64,000 nt of DNA from UKL13-3 sp943369665 (GCA_943369665.1 CALRNX020000012.1:62001-126000); one strand, 5' to 3'. Counted from the stretch's first letter, positions 41,391-49,945 are shown. Made by a program: numbers and translations. Notes: generated by a model from the sequence alone, not told the origin.

Positions 41391-42590
41391 ATGCCACAAG
41401 CAGAACAAGCACAACAAGCTACTAATCTGAGTTTTGACAACACAGAAATTGCCTTTCGTTCGAAGTCTAACCGCGATTTGCAGCGTTCGTATCTGCTTTT
41501 TAAGGCCATTGGCTACAACTGGCTGGTTAAAATGGGACCTCCATTGGTAGAGTTTGCTTTCCGTATCAAAGTTCCGATTAAAGGGTTAATCAAAAATACT
41601 GTTTTCAAACAGTTTTGTGGTGGGGAGAGCATGAATGAATGTGACGCCACAATGCAACATTTGTATGAGTTCGGTATCGGTTCCATCCTTGATTATAGTG
41701 TGGAAGGAAAAGAAGCAGAGTCCGAGTTTGAACACACTACTGAAGAAACAATTTTAACTGTGCTGAAAGCTGCCGATAACAAGCAAATTCCATTTTGCGT
41801 GTTTAAGGTTACCGGTTTGGCAAGATTTGACCTGTTGGCAAAAGTAAATGCAAAGGAGCCTCTGATCTCTGCCGAACAATTAGAGTTTGATAAAGTAAAA
41901 GAGCGGGTTGAGCGTATTTGTCGGAAAGCATACGATCTTAAAGTGCGCATTTTTATTGATGCGGAAGAATCGTGGATACAAGATACAATTGATGGATTGG
42001 CGAGGGAAATGATGTTGAAGTTCAACAAAGATGTTGCAACAGTTTACAATACGGTTCAGCTATATCGCCACGACCGGCTAGCATTTTTAAAACACAGCTA
42101 TGAGGATGCACTGAAACATAATTACCAGTTGGGAATAAAACTGGTACGTGGAGCGTATATGGAGAAAGAGGCTGCCCGCGCCATTGAAAAGGGGTATACC
42201 AATCCGATACAACCGGATAAACAAAGCAGCGATAATGATTACAATGAAGCATTAAGGTTTTGTGTAGAACGTATTGACCGGCTCAATATTTGTGCAGGAA
42301 CGCACAATGAAAACAGCAGCATGTTGCTGGTGCAGTTAATGCAGCAAAAAAATATCAGGCCAAACGACAACCGTATTTATTTTTCCCAACTCTTCGGAAT
42401 GAGCGATCACATTAGTTTTAACCTTTCGAGTGCCGGTTATAATGTTGCAAAGTATTTACCTTATGGTCCTGTTCATTCTGTAATGCCCTATTTGTTCAGG
42501 CGTGCAGCTGAGAATACTTCGGTTAAAGGTCAATCGGGCCGAGAATTAACGTTGATCAGCAAAGAAGTGAAAAGAAGAAGATCCCTCTAA
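41391..42590 (+). CDS. Proline dehydrogenase (FAD-dependent, monofunctional)
   Basis: A 399-aa PRODH-domain flavoenzyme oxidising L-proline to pyrroline-5-carboxylate. The (beta/alpha)8 barrel signatures are VFKVTGLARFDLLAK, VRIFIDAEESWIQDTID, YNTVQLYRHD and IKLVRGAYMEKEAARA (FAD/proline contacts). The C-terminal YGPVHSVMPYLFRRAAENTSV block, with the paired arginines that bind the proline carboxylate, is present. No P5C dehydrogenase domain or gene is adjacent. Its stop TAA overlaps the stop of the convergent membrane-protein gene (CTAA, 42587-42590). Confidence 0.92.
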   Translation: MPQAEQAQQATNLSFDNTEIAFRSKSNRDLQRSYLLFKAIGYNWLVKMGPPLVEFAFRIKVPIKGLIKNTVFKQFCGGESMNECDATMQHLYEFGIGSILDYSVEGKEAESEFEHTTEETILTVLKAADNKQIPFCVFKVTGLARFDLLAKVNAKEPLISAEQLEFDKVKERVERICRKAYDLKVRIFIDAEESWIQDTIDGLAREMMLKFNKDVATVYNTVQLYRHDRLAFLKHSYEDALKHNYQLGIKLVRGAYMEKEAARAIEKGYTNPIQPDKQSSDNDYNEALRFCVERIDRLNICAGTHNENSSMLLVQLMQQKNIRPNDNRIYFSQLFGMSDHISFNLSSAGYNVAKYLPYGPVHSVMPYLFRRAAENTSVKGQSGRELTLISKEVKRRRSL

Positions 42591-43573
42591 ACAGGAAATC
42601 GTTTGTTGAGCATATGCATACTTGCAATGATTAATACACCAGACGATAACCATATTACACGTCCATCACAATAAGTAGCGAACACTGTGGTTGCAAATAT
42701 TGCTATAACACAGGTTAGCGTTGCCCATGAAGCATATAAAAGCGGTTTGTTATTTGTTATTTTATCTTGTTTTCGTTGTAATCTTAAAAACAGTATACCG
42801 GGAATCCCGAAACTAAGTAAGGGTGCTGCGTAGGAGTTAAATCGCTCTAAATTTAGTTTTAGGGCAGTCAGCGAAAATACCCAAAATGTAGGGTTTAACT
42901 CACCTGCACTTACATAGGCGTATTTACGAATGATGATGTTCTCAGCCAAAAAGATCACACATAAAACAATAGCCCATAGAATGGATGTGTTTTTATGATG
43001 ATACCAGGTGTAAACAATAATAAAAGGAAAAGCTACAATAATAGTTTCTTTTGCAAGTGCGCCTATTACAACGGATAACAAGATTCCAACAAACTGTTGG
43101 GTTAAGGTAAAGTAAATTGCGGTAGTTACAAAAAAAAGAACTCCGGGATCAACATAGCCAATCGTAGTATAATAAAATGTTGGAAAAGAAACTGTAAATA
43201 ATAAGATCCCCACCCAACACCATACTGAATGAATGCCGATTTGTTTCATGCTTTTAAACAAGAAAAATATGCTCCCGGCTAAAAAACAGAGGTTAATAAT
43301 ATTAATGGCAGTAAGCGGGGTAAATGGCAGGGGAGCAGCTAGCAAAGGTATTAACATCCGCCAGTTGGAGGCTGGACGGATTACATTTGTGGGCGTTTCG
43401 CCTCTGAAATGTTCTACATAGGCAATAAAATAACTGGCATCATTTAATGGTCTGTTCACTAAAAGGGTATTACGGTTAAACCTAGGAAGCGTCACCAGTA
43501 AAAAAAGAAATCCCATCATCATAACTTTTGACAGGGTTGACATTTTCTGAAGTATTGAAATGAGTGTGAACAT
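42587..43573 (-). CDS. Polytopic membrane protein of unknown function (GT-C-like)
   Basis: A 328-aa integral membrane protein with roughly nine hydrophobic helices. I do not recognise a named family. The layout is a short N-terminus, a first TM, a periplasmic loop with RPASNWRMLIPLLAAPL, then closely spaced TMs. It recalls bacterial GT-C/mannosyltransferase-like polyprenol-linked glycosyltransferases, but the expected acidic loop motif is not obvious. A later in-frame start at residue 11 (MSTLSKV) is possible. It is convergent with proline dehydrogenase, overlapping it by 4 bp, and divergent from parA. Confidence 0.65.
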   Translation of the reverse strand: MFTLISILQKMSTLSKVMMMGFLFLLVTLPRFNRNTLLVNRPLNDASYFIAYVEHFRGETPTNVIRPASNWRMLIPLLAAPLPFTPLTAINIINLCFLAGSIFFLFKSMKQIGIHSVWCWVGILLFTVSFPTFYYTTIGYVDPGVLFFVTTAIYFTLTQQFVGILLSVVIGALAKETIIVAFPFIIVYTWYHHKNTSILWAIVLCVIFLAENIIIRKYAYVSAGELNPTFWVFSLTALKLNLERFNSYAAPLLSFGIPGILFLRLQRKQDKITNNKPLLYASWATLTCVIAIFATTVFATYCDGRVIWLSSGVLIIASMHMLNKRFPV

Positions 43574-43668
43574 TTTGCAATGTTCTGACTAGCACAGTAT
43601 AGTTTATGAAATCAACCAAATTTATTTTTATTGAATTATGTAAGTGCTTATGCCGTAGCCTTAAAAAC

Positions 43669-43688
43669 TATCAACACCCATGTTGATA
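43669..43688. repeat. Perfect 8-bp inverted repeat upstream of parA
   Basis: TATCAACA (43669-43676) and TGTTGATA (43681-43688) flank CCCA. It is in the 226-bp gap upstream of parA and looks like an operator or small hairpin without a T tract. Confidence 0.45.
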
Positions 43689-43746
43689 CGTGGTGTACAA
43701 GTCCAAAAAATGTTTGTCGTACTTTGAAAAAAAGCAAAAGAGCCTA

Positions 43747-43778
43747 AATGTTCCACGCACGATTGTTCGTGAAACATT
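43747..43778. promoter_or_regulatory. Split parS-like inverted repeat upstream of parA
   Basis: AATGTTCCACG (43747-43757) and CGTGAAACATT (43768-43778) are 11-bp arms with one mismatch, separated by 10 bp. The inner 8-mers TGTTCCAC and GTGAAACA are the two halves of the general bacterial parS consensus TGTTNCACGTGAAACA, here held 12 bp apart. It ends 21 bp before the parA ATG. Confidence 0.5.
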
Positions 43779-43799
43779 TTTAAGTCTGAAATATATACT

Positions 43800-44606
43800 A
43801 TGGGAAAAATAATATCGATTGTTAACCAAAAAGGTGGTGTAGGCAAAACCACAACTGCTATTAATCTTGCTGCAAGTTTGGCTGTTCTCGAGTACAAAAC
43901 ACTTGTGGTAGATGCCGACCCTCAGGCAAATACAACTTCAGGTTTGGGTTTTGATCCGCAAAACATCAAAATGGGATTGTATGAAGTGATGATTAACGAT
44001 GTGTTTGCAAAAGATTCTTTGCTTAAAACAGAGTTTGAATATTTGGATGTATTGCCATCAACTATTGATTTGGTGGGAGCGGAGATAGAATTGATCAATT
44101 TACCAAACCGTGAGCGCATCATGAAACATGCACTCGAAAAATTGAAAGGTGAATATGATTTTATCATTATTGATTGCTCGCCATCATTAGGTTTGATCAC
44201 AACCAATGCTTTAACGGCTTCCGATTCAGTTATTATTCCGGTACAATGCGAGTATTTTGCATTGGAAGGTTTGGGTAAATTATTGAATACGGTAAAAATT
44301 GTACAGGCCGGATTAAACCCCGATTTGCAAATAGAAGGCTTATTACTCACCATGTATGATATGCGTTTACGCCTTAGCAACCAGGTTGTGGAGGAAGTGA
44401 AAATGCATTTCCAGCAATTGGTGTTCGATACGATCATTCAGCGAAATACCCGATTGAGCGAAGCACCAAGTTTTGGAAAACCCGTTATTGCGCACGATGC
44501 TGAGTGTAAAGGAACAGTAAACTATTTGAACCTGGCAAAAGAGTTGTTGCAAAAAAATGGAATGACAAAATTGAACCAGCAGTTTGAACCCCAATCGTTA
44601 AATTAA
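43800..44606 (+). CDS. parA: Chromosome-partitioning ATPase ParA (Soj)
   Basis: A 268-aa deviant-Walker ATPase that forms the nucleoid-bound gradient moving ParB-parS complexes. KGGVGKTTTAINLA (residues 11-24) is the deviant Walker A, VVDADPQANTTSGLG is A', and YDFIIIDCSPSLGLIT is Walker B. It lacks a long N-terminal DNA-binding domain, as in chromosomal Soj. parB follows after 57 bp. The parS-like element lies just upstream. Confidence 0.96.
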   Translation: MGKIISIVNQKGGVGKTTTAINLAASLAVLEYKTLVVDADPQANTTSGLGFDPQNIKMGLYEVMINDVFAKDSLLKTEFEYLDVLPSTIDLVGAEIELINLPNRERIMKHALEKLKGEYDFIIIDCSPSLGLITTNALTASDSVIIPVQCEYFALEGLGKLLNTVKIVQAGLNPDLQIEGLLLTMYDMRLRLSNQVVEEVKMHFQQLVFDTIIQRNTRLSEAPSFGKPVIAHDAECKGTVNYLNLAKELLQKNGMTKLNQQFEPQSLN

Positions 44607-44663
44607 CGAAAGCACAAGATTAAAGAAGTAAACAAGCGATTAACAGATAATACAAAACTAAAC

Positions 44664-45545
44664 ATGAGTAATCCTAAAAGAAATGCATTGGGCCGCGGAT
44701 TAAGTGCCTTGCTGGAAAATGCAAGTACCGATGTAACAACTACAGAAGCGAAGCCGGCTCACTCCATAAGTGAGGTGTTGATAAGCCAGATAGAAGCCAA
44801 TCCTTTTCAACCCCGTACGGAGTTTGAAGAAAAAGCTTTAAATGAATTAGCAGATTCAATCCGTGTTCATGGTGTTATTCAACCCATTACTGTTCGTAAA
44901 ATGGGATACGATACTTACCAAATTATTTCCGGTGAACGCAGGACCCGTGCTTCCATTATTGCAGGATTAACCAAAATTCCGGCATATGTAAGGGTTGCTA
45001 ATGATCAGGAAATGCTGGAGATGGCATTGATCGAAAATATTCAGCGCGAGGAATTAAATCCGATTGAAATTTCATTAAGCTACAAACGACTTATTGATGA
45101 ATGCAGTTTAAAACAGGATGAGTTGGGTGAACGCGTAGGTAAAAACCGAACCACTGTAAATAATTACTTGCGTTTGTTGCGTTTACCCGAAATTGTGCAG
45201 TTGGCATTAAAGGAAAAAACCATTTCAATGGGCCATGCACGTGCTATTATCAATGTTGAAGACCCTCAGAAACAAGAGTGGATGTTGGAACAAATGCTCA
45301 GCAATGAACTAAGTGTACGTGATGTTGAGGGTTTGGTAAGAGAAGTGAATAATGCCCCTGGTAAAAAATCGGAGAAACCTGCGGCACAAAAAAAATCAGA
45401 AACCCTTGTTGAGTTTCAAACAAACTTGTCGGATAAGTTCAATGCCAAAATATCGATTAAGGCAGATGAAAAAGGACGTGGATCAATTAAGATTCCTTTC
45501 CGTTCGCAAGCTGACTTGCAACGTTTGCTTGATTTGCTGGCATAA
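44664..45545 (+). CDS. parB: Chromosome-partitioning protein ParB (Spo0J)
   Basis: A 293-aa ParB/Spo0J CTPase and DNA clamp that binds parS. The start RNALGRGLSALL is the conserved ParA-stimulating N-terminus. The CTP-binding ParB/Srx domain follows, with IEANPFQPRTEF (about 44-55) and the GERRTRAS box (residues 93-100). A helix-turn-helix (DELGERVGKNRTTVNNYLRLLRLP) and a C-terminal dimerisation domain complete it. A strong terminator follows. Confidence 0.96.
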   Translation: MSNPKRNALGRGLSALLENASTDVTTTEAKPAHSISEVLISQIEANPFQPRTEFEEKALNELADSIRVHGVIQPITVRKMGYDTYQIISGERRTRASIIAGLTKIPAYVRVANDQEMLEMALIENIQREELNPIEISLSYKRLIDECSLKQDELGERVGKNRTTVNNYLRLLRLPEIVQLALKEKTISMGHARAIINVEDPQKQEWMLEQMLSNELSVRDVEGLVREVNNAPGKKSEKPAAQKKSETLVEFQTNLSDKFNAKISIKADEKGRGSIKIPFRSQADLQRLLDLLA

Positions 45546-45563
45546 CGGATAATCTATTGATGG

Positions 45564-45605
45564 AACAGCTCATTTTCTGACCGGGAAATGAGCTGTTTTG
45601 TTTTG
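45564..45605 (+). terminator. Rho-independent terminator of parAB
   Basis: A perfect 12-bp stem AACAGCTCATTT (45564-45575) with AAATGAGCTGTT (45586-45597) is followed by TTGTTTTG. It may also serve the convergent WD40 gene, which ends at 45611. Confidence 0.85.
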
Positions 45606-45610
45606 GTTGA

Positions 45611-46528
45611 TCAGGGAGCTGGAAAATTGATCTTCCACATCATAGCCACCCGATCGTCACTACATGTAACCAATTCTTCATCGTTTAGCCAAAGCAATTT
45701 GTTCACCGATGTGGTATGCCCATCGTTACGCAGTTTATCTGCTACCTTTAGTAAGGTGTCGGTTTGTGCGTCCCATATTTTCAACGTTTTATCCATGCTC
45801 ACTGTGGCATACAATTCGGCATTGGGTGAAAAGGCAATGGCGTTAATATGCAAAGTGTGAGCAGGAATATCCAGTTTGTTTTCAAAAGCATTTTGGATAT
45901 CCCAACTTTTGAGTTTTACATCGCGCCCTCCGCTGTAAAGATGTGTCCCATCGGGCGAATAGGAGAGCGCAAAAACCGAATTGGTATGTGCCTTAAGTTC
46001 GTAAAGTTGATGAAATGTTTCAGTATTGTATATGCGAATATGGAAATCACTAAAACCTACGGCAAATTCTTTTTCACCGGGATGCAATGCAATGACGCGT
46101 GCACTTTTGTCGGATGCCTGAATGGTGTGTAGGAGGTTTAACGAGGTTTTATCCCAAATGCAAATGTTACCATTTCCGCCAGCAGTGATGAGGTGGTTAG
46201 CTGTTGATTTGATATCAAAAATACCCAATGTATGCGCTTCAATATTGCGTACTTCTTTACCAATGGCCAAATCGATCACATGCAAATTACCGGATGCTGT
46301 GCCACACAATAACAAGTTTTGTTTGGTGTCTAAATACATAGAATATACCGGACGATTTACCTGTACAATTAGTTTGCCGTCACCTTTTGTTTGAGCGTTC
46401 CACTCCACTACATACCCATCATCAGCTCCGGTAAAAAAGGTATGTGGCTCTGTTCCGGTGCATAACGAAAAGATACTTCCTTTATGCCCGCTAAAATGTG
46501 CTATTTTTGAAATGTTTAATTTACGCAT
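45611..46528 (-). CDS. WD40-repeat beta-propeller protein
   Basis: A 305-aa protein consisting almost wholly of seven WD40 blades starting at residue 8 (KIAHFSGHKGSIFSLC). Well-formed repeats are NICIWDKTS, LKSWDIQ and LKIWDAQ, with GH/AH dipeptides at regular spacing. There is no signal peptide, so it is cytoplasmic and probably a scaffold; no enzymatic site is seen. The start codon at 46526-46528 shares two bases with the oppositely oriented start of the phosphopantetheinyl transferase. No internal Met offers an alternative start before the first blade. Confidence 0.88.
   Translation of the reverse strand: MRKLNISKIAHFSGHKGSIFSLCTGTEPHTFFTGADDGYVVEWNAQTKGDGKLIVQVNRPVYSMYLDTKQNLLLCGTASGNLHVIDLAIGKEVRNIEAHTLGIFDIKSTANHLITAGGNGNICIWDKTSLNLLHTIQASDKSARVIALHPGEKEFAVGFSDFHIRIYNTETFHQLYELKAHTNSVFALSYSPDGTHLYSGGRDVKLKSWDIQNAFENKLDIPAHTLHINAIAFSPNAELYATVSMDKTLKIWDAQTDTLLKVADKLRNDGHTTSVNKLLWLNDEELVTCSDDRVAMMWKINFPAP
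46502..46509 (+). promoter_or_regulatory. -7 promoter box for the phosphopantetheinyl transferase gene, inside the WD40 gene
   Basis: TATTTTTG matches TAnnTTTG exactly and ends 18 nt before ATG 46527. It lies within the first codons of the WD40 gene. It supports ATG 46527 over the upstream in-frame ATGs (46458, 46512). Confidence 0.5.
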
Positions 46529-47168
46529 GCCAATTATTCAACGCACAAACCTAAACCAAAATACGGTATTAGCCGTATGGAAAATCTCTGAGAGCAGGGA
46601 AGATTTGTTGGCGCAAATTACTGAACGGATTACGGATACCGGGAAAAATTTGCACGATAATATTCATTGGTTGGCCAGTCGTGTTTTGCTGCAACAATTG
46701 TTTACCACCGAAACGATCGCTTTGCATAAAGACAGGTTTAATAAACCGTCACTGTTGATTAATGGCAAGCCGCATGCCGTTTCCATCACCCACTCATACG
46801 AGTATGCAGCAGTCATGATCAGTTCATCACATACAGTGGCTTTGGATTTAGAAAGAATAGATGAGCGTGTTCAGCGAGTGGCGCGAAAATTTATACGTGT
46901 GGAGGAAAGGTTCGACAGACTTACGTTGACAAATGATGATCTTACCAAATATTATACGATCATCTGGAGCGCTAAAGAAACCTTGTACAAATACTACAGC
47001 AAAAAGGAACTCGACTTTTTACAAAACCTGCAAATCCTTCCATTTTCGATCAACCCGGGTGGGTTTTCCATTGAAGGTTGCATCACTAAAGACATGTATC
47101 GCTTGAATCTCCCGATCGAAGTACGTTTTATAGATGGTTACGTGCTTACGTATAGTTTCGGAATATAA
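46527..47168 (+). CDS. 4'-phosphopantetheinyl transferase (Sfp-like)
   Basis: A 213-aa Sfp/HetI-type transferase that moves the phosphopantetheine arm of CoA onto acyl-carrier or carrier-protein domains. Core motifs are VSITHSYEYAAVMIS, VALDLERIDERV (metal-binding acidic residues) and IIWSAKETLYKYYSKKELDF, the WSxKE(A/T) signature. In-frame ATGs at 46458 and 46512 would add up to 23 residues that have no family support. The putative promoter at 46502-46509 favours 46527. It is divergent from the WD40 gene with overlapping start codons. Its carrier-protein substrate is not in the window. Confidence 0.88.
   Translation: MPIIQRTNLNQNTVLAVWKISESREDLLAQITERITDTGKNLHDNIHWLASRVLLQQLFTTETIALHKDRFNKPSLLINGKPHAVSITHSYEYAAVMISSSHTVALDLERIDERVQRVARKFIRVEERFDRLTLTNDDLTKYYTIIWSAKETLYKYYSKKELDFLQNLQILPFSINPGGFSIEGCITKDMYRLNLPIEVRFIDGYVLTYSFGI
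46546..46553 (-). promoter_or_regulatory. -7 promoter box for the WD40 gene, inside the phosphopantetheinyl transferase gene
   Basis: On the minus strand TAGGTTTG (46553-46546) fits TAnnTTTG and ends 18 nt before the WD40 ATG. This is the same distance as the opposing box, so the two are placed symmetrically. Confidence 0.45.
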
Positions 47169-47171
47169 AGG

Positions 47172-47212
47172 TATCGTTCATGGATGATATTTAGGGTGAT
47201 CCATGAACGATA
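47172..47212. terminator. Perfect 14-bp inverted repeat between convergent genes
   Basis: TATCGTTCATGGAT (47172-47185) pairs exactly with 47199-47212 around a 13-nt loop. It lies between the convergent phosphopantetheinyl transferase and small secreted-protein genes. It is probably a bidirectional terminator, but it has no T tract on either side. Confidence 0.5.
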
Positions 47213-47221
47213 GTCAATAAG

Positions 47222-47602
47222 TTAGTTCTTCTCCACAACCACTTCTTCAAGTTTGCTGGTAAGTGGGTTTAGTGTAAAGCGAACATAGTACAAAGCGTCT
47301 TCATCTTTATATAGGCCAAATGATTGCACGTAACCATTGTTAGCTTCCGATGCTTTTCTGATGACAATTTTTTTGGAAGATGGAATATACTTTTTCATCA
47401 ACTCCGAAAGTTGTGCAGCGTTCACTTGTCTTTCAATTGTATCACATACAAACGTTACGGGTTCAGTTACAAAAGCCCGCAAATCATAATTGATCAATGC
47501 GGTTTGTAGTTCTTTGTCTTGTTTAAAAGCGTCATGTTGGGCTTGTGCAAAAAGGAGCGTAGTTGAGCATAAAATGCTAAGGGTTAACCATATTTTTTTC
47601 AT
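47222..47602 (-). CDS. Small secreted protein of unknown function
   Basis: A 126-aa protein with a clear signal peptide (1-20, MKKIWLTLSILCSTTLLFAQ). I do not recognise the mature part. It is charged and alpha/beta-like, has one Cys (FVCDTIE) and ends LEEVVVEKN without a sorting domain, so it is probably periplasmic. Its start is 105 bp from the divergent TonB-dependent receptor. The palindromic operator at 47637-47665 lies between them, so the two may be co-regulated. Confidence 0.7.
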   Translation of the reverse strand: MKKIWLTLSILCSTTLLFAQAQHDAFKQDKELQTALINYDLRAFVTEPVTFVCDTIERQVNAAQLSELMKKYIPSSKKIVIRKASEANNGYVQSFGLYKDEDALYYVRFTLNPLTSKLEEVVVEKN

Positions 47603-47636
47603 GCGGCAAACGTAATAATTTCTGTCGAATATATTT

Positions 47637-47665
47637 GTCTAACAAAATATTTAGACTAATCTAAA
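47637..47665. promoter_or_regulatory. DtxR/MntR-like palindromic operator cluster
   Basis: TTTAGACTAATCTAAA (47650-47665) is a 6-4-6 palindrome. Just upstream GTCTAA (47637-47642) forms a second inverted pair with TTAGAC (47651-47656). Three alternating TCTAA half-sites thus precede the -33 box of the TonB receptor. The shape resembles metal-dependent DtxR-family operators; assignment is inference. Confidence 0.45.
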
Positions 47666-47672
47666 AATATAT

Positions 47673-47702
47673 TTTGATATTTCTAATATCACACTACCTT
47701 TG
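47673..47702 (+). promoter_or_regulatory. Consensus -33/-7 promoter of the TonB-dependent receptor
   Basis: TTTG (47673-47676), an 18-nt spacer and TACCTTTG (47695-47702) match the Bacteroidota consensus. The ATG is only 5 nt after the -7 box, implying a leaderless or near-leaderless mRNA. Confidence 0.7.
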
Positions 47703-47707
47703 CTGTT

Positions 47708-49945
47708 ATGTTTAGAGTATTAATCGGGCTGGTTTTAATGGTAAATATGGTACAAGCCCAGGTTTTACGTGGAGTTGTAACAAGCGGAGGGAACCCCGTT
47801 GGCTATGCTAATATTGGGGTTGAAGGAACAACCAATGGAGCAATTGCAGATGAAAAAGGGAACTATGAAATTAAAAATTTAACAATAGGTTTATCTAAGA
47901 TCAAATGCAGTGCAATTGGTTTTTATGCGGAATCGAAAAGGGTAACCATTACCAATGGTATTCAGCTCCTCAATTTTGATTTACAACCCAACGAGAATAC
48001 ATTAAGTGATGTGGTGGTAAGTGGAACGATGAAAGAGGTATCACGACAAAACTCTCCTGTGCCGGTGGAGATTTATACGCCAAAATTTTTCCTTAAAAAT
48101 CCAACCCCAAATATGTTTGAGGCATTACAAATGGTAAATGGTGTTCAACCGACTTTAAACTGTAATGTGTGTAATACGGGCGATATTCATATTAACGGAA
48201 TGGAAGGTCCATACACAATGGTGATGATTGATGGAATGCCTATTGTAAGTGCACTTTCGGGGGTGTATGGATTATCGGGGATTCCCAATTCAATTATTGA
48301 ACGAATTGAAATTGTGAAAGGCCCCGCTTCAACATTGTATGGAAGTGAGGCTGTTGCGGGCCTGATTAATGTAATTACCAAACGACCCGAAAAAGCGCCT
48401 TTGCTTTCGGTTGATATGTTTGGTACCTCTTATCAGGAGTATAATTTAGACGCAGCAGTCCGTTTTAAAATGGGAACCGCTACCTCCTTATTCAGTACCA
48501 ATGCATATTGGTTTGACACCAAATGGGATGTGAATGACGATCATTTTACGGATATCACATTGCAAAAAAGAATTTCCGTTTTTAACAATTGGAATTTTGC
48601 GCGCAAACATAACCGTGAAGCAAATATTGCGGCCAGGTATGTGGCTGAAAATAGATGGGGTGGAGAACTGAATTGGAGCGAAAAATGGAAAGGGACAGAT
48701 AGTATTTACGGTGAAACCATTTTAACCAACCGTTTTGAGTTAATTGGCAATTACCAATTGCCGATGACGGAAAAGGTGAAATTGATGTATTCCTTAATAG
48801 ACCACCAACAAGATTCGTATTATGGGAAACAAGCATTTAATGCGAGGCAAACCGTTGGTTTCGGGCAATTGGTGTGGGACAAAAAAATTGGGCATCGGCA
48901 TGATATGCTGTTTGGAACAGCGTTGCGGTATACTTTTTATGATGATAATACTGTGGCGACAGAAAAGGGTGATTCATTGTCTAAGCAAAATTTCCCTTCC
49001 AGGGTTTTATTACCTGGCGTGTTTGTGCAGGATGAAATTTCACTAACGGCTTCACAAATTTTATTGTTGGGGTTACGTTATGATTACTACCAACAACATG
49101 GATCAATCTTTTCTCCTCGTGTCAATTATAAATGGTCACCTGATCCATTTAACACGATGCGTATTTCAGCCGGAAACGGATTCAGAGTGGTGAGTATTTT
49201 TACAGAAGACCATGCTGCTCTTACAGGGGCTCGAGATGTGGTTATTCAAAGCGAACTCAAACCTGAACAATCATGGAATATCAATATTAATTACAATAGA
49301 TATGTGTCGTTTAAAAAGGGCTTTCTCTCACTGGATGCAAGTGTTTTCTATACTTATTTTACCAATCGAATTATTGCGGATTATGACACAGATCCTAACA
49401 AAATTATTTACGACAATCTTAAAGGTTATGCTGTATCACGGGGTGTAAGTATCAATGCCGATATGATGTTTACTTTTCCTCTTAAAATAAATGCGGGTGT
49501 AACAATGATGGAGGTATTTCAGTCAATCGAAGACGTTAATGGGATATCACACAAAAAGCAACAAGTACATGCTCCCAATTTCTCGGGTACGTTCCAGGTG
49601 GGTTACACCATTAGTCGTTACAAACTTACCATTGACTGGACAGGGCAAGTATACGGTCCAATGCGCCTGCCGATTTTACCAAACGATTATCGTCCCGAGT
49701 ATTCTCCGTGGTTTACACTCCAGAACATTCAATTGACCCAAAAAGTGAATGCTCGATTCCAAATCTACGGAGGACTCAAAAATGTGTTTGATTTTTTACC
49801 CCAAAATCCCATCATGCGTCCTTTCGATCCATTTGATAAAGATATTGCAGTAAATAATCCTAATGGATACACATTTGATCCGTCCTATAATTATGCTCCC
49901 GTTCAAGGTAGGAGGTTGTTTTTAGGGGTAAGGTATTTGCTTTAG
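47708..49945 (+). CDS. TonB-dependent outer-membrane receptor
   Basis: A 745-aa receptor for TonB-energised uptake. A signal peptide (1-18, ending MVQAQ) precedes a carboxypeptidase-regulatory-like domain (about 19-100, LRGVVTSGGNPVGYANIGVEGT). The plug domain (about 115-225) has MIDGMPIVSALSGVYGLSG and the RIEIVKGPASTLYGSEAVAGLINVITK strand typical of siderophore, cobalamin or colicin-type receptors. A 22-strand barrel follows, ending in GVRYLL. The plug includes a CNVC motif (near residue 142), an unusual CxxC. There is no adjacent SusD-like lipoprotein, so polysaccharide import is unlikely. The DtxR-like operator upstream suggests metal or metal-complex uptake (inference). Confidence 0.92.
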   Translation: MFRVLIGLVLMVNMVQAQVLRGVVTSGGNPVGYANIGVEGTTNGAIADEKGNYEIKNLTIGLSKIKCSAIGFYAESKRVTITNGIQLLNFDLQPNENTLSDVVVSGTMKEVSRQNSPVPVEIYTPKFFLKNPTPNMFEALQMVNGVQPTLNCNVCNTGDIHINGMEGPYTMVMIDGMPIVSALSGVYGLSGIPNSIIERIEIVKGPASTLYGSEAVAGLINVITKRPEKAPLLSVDMFGTSYQEYNLDAAVRFKMGTATSLFSTNAYWFDTKWDVNDDHFTDITLQKRISVFNNWNFARKHNREANIAARYVAENRWGGELNWSEKWKGTDSIYGETILTNRFELIGNYQLPMTEKVKLMYSLIDHQQDSYYGKQAFNARQTVGFGQLVWDKKIGHRHDMLFGTALRYTFYDDNTVATEKGDSLSKQNFPSRVLLPGVFVQDEISLTASQILLLGLRYDYYQQHGSIFSPRVNYKWSPDPFNTMRISAGNGFRVVSIFTEDHAALTGARDVVIQSELKPEQSWNININYNRYVSFKKGFLSLDASVFYTYFTNRIIADYDTDPNKIIYDNLKGYAVSRGVSINADMMFTFPLKINAGVTMMEVFQSIEDVNGISHKKQQVHAPNFSGTFQVGYTISRYKLTIDWTGQVYGPMRLPILPNDYRPEYSPWFTLQNIQLTQKVNARFQIYGGLKNVFDFLPQNPIMRPFDPFDKDIAVNNPNGYTFDPSYNYAPVQGRRLFLGVRYLL

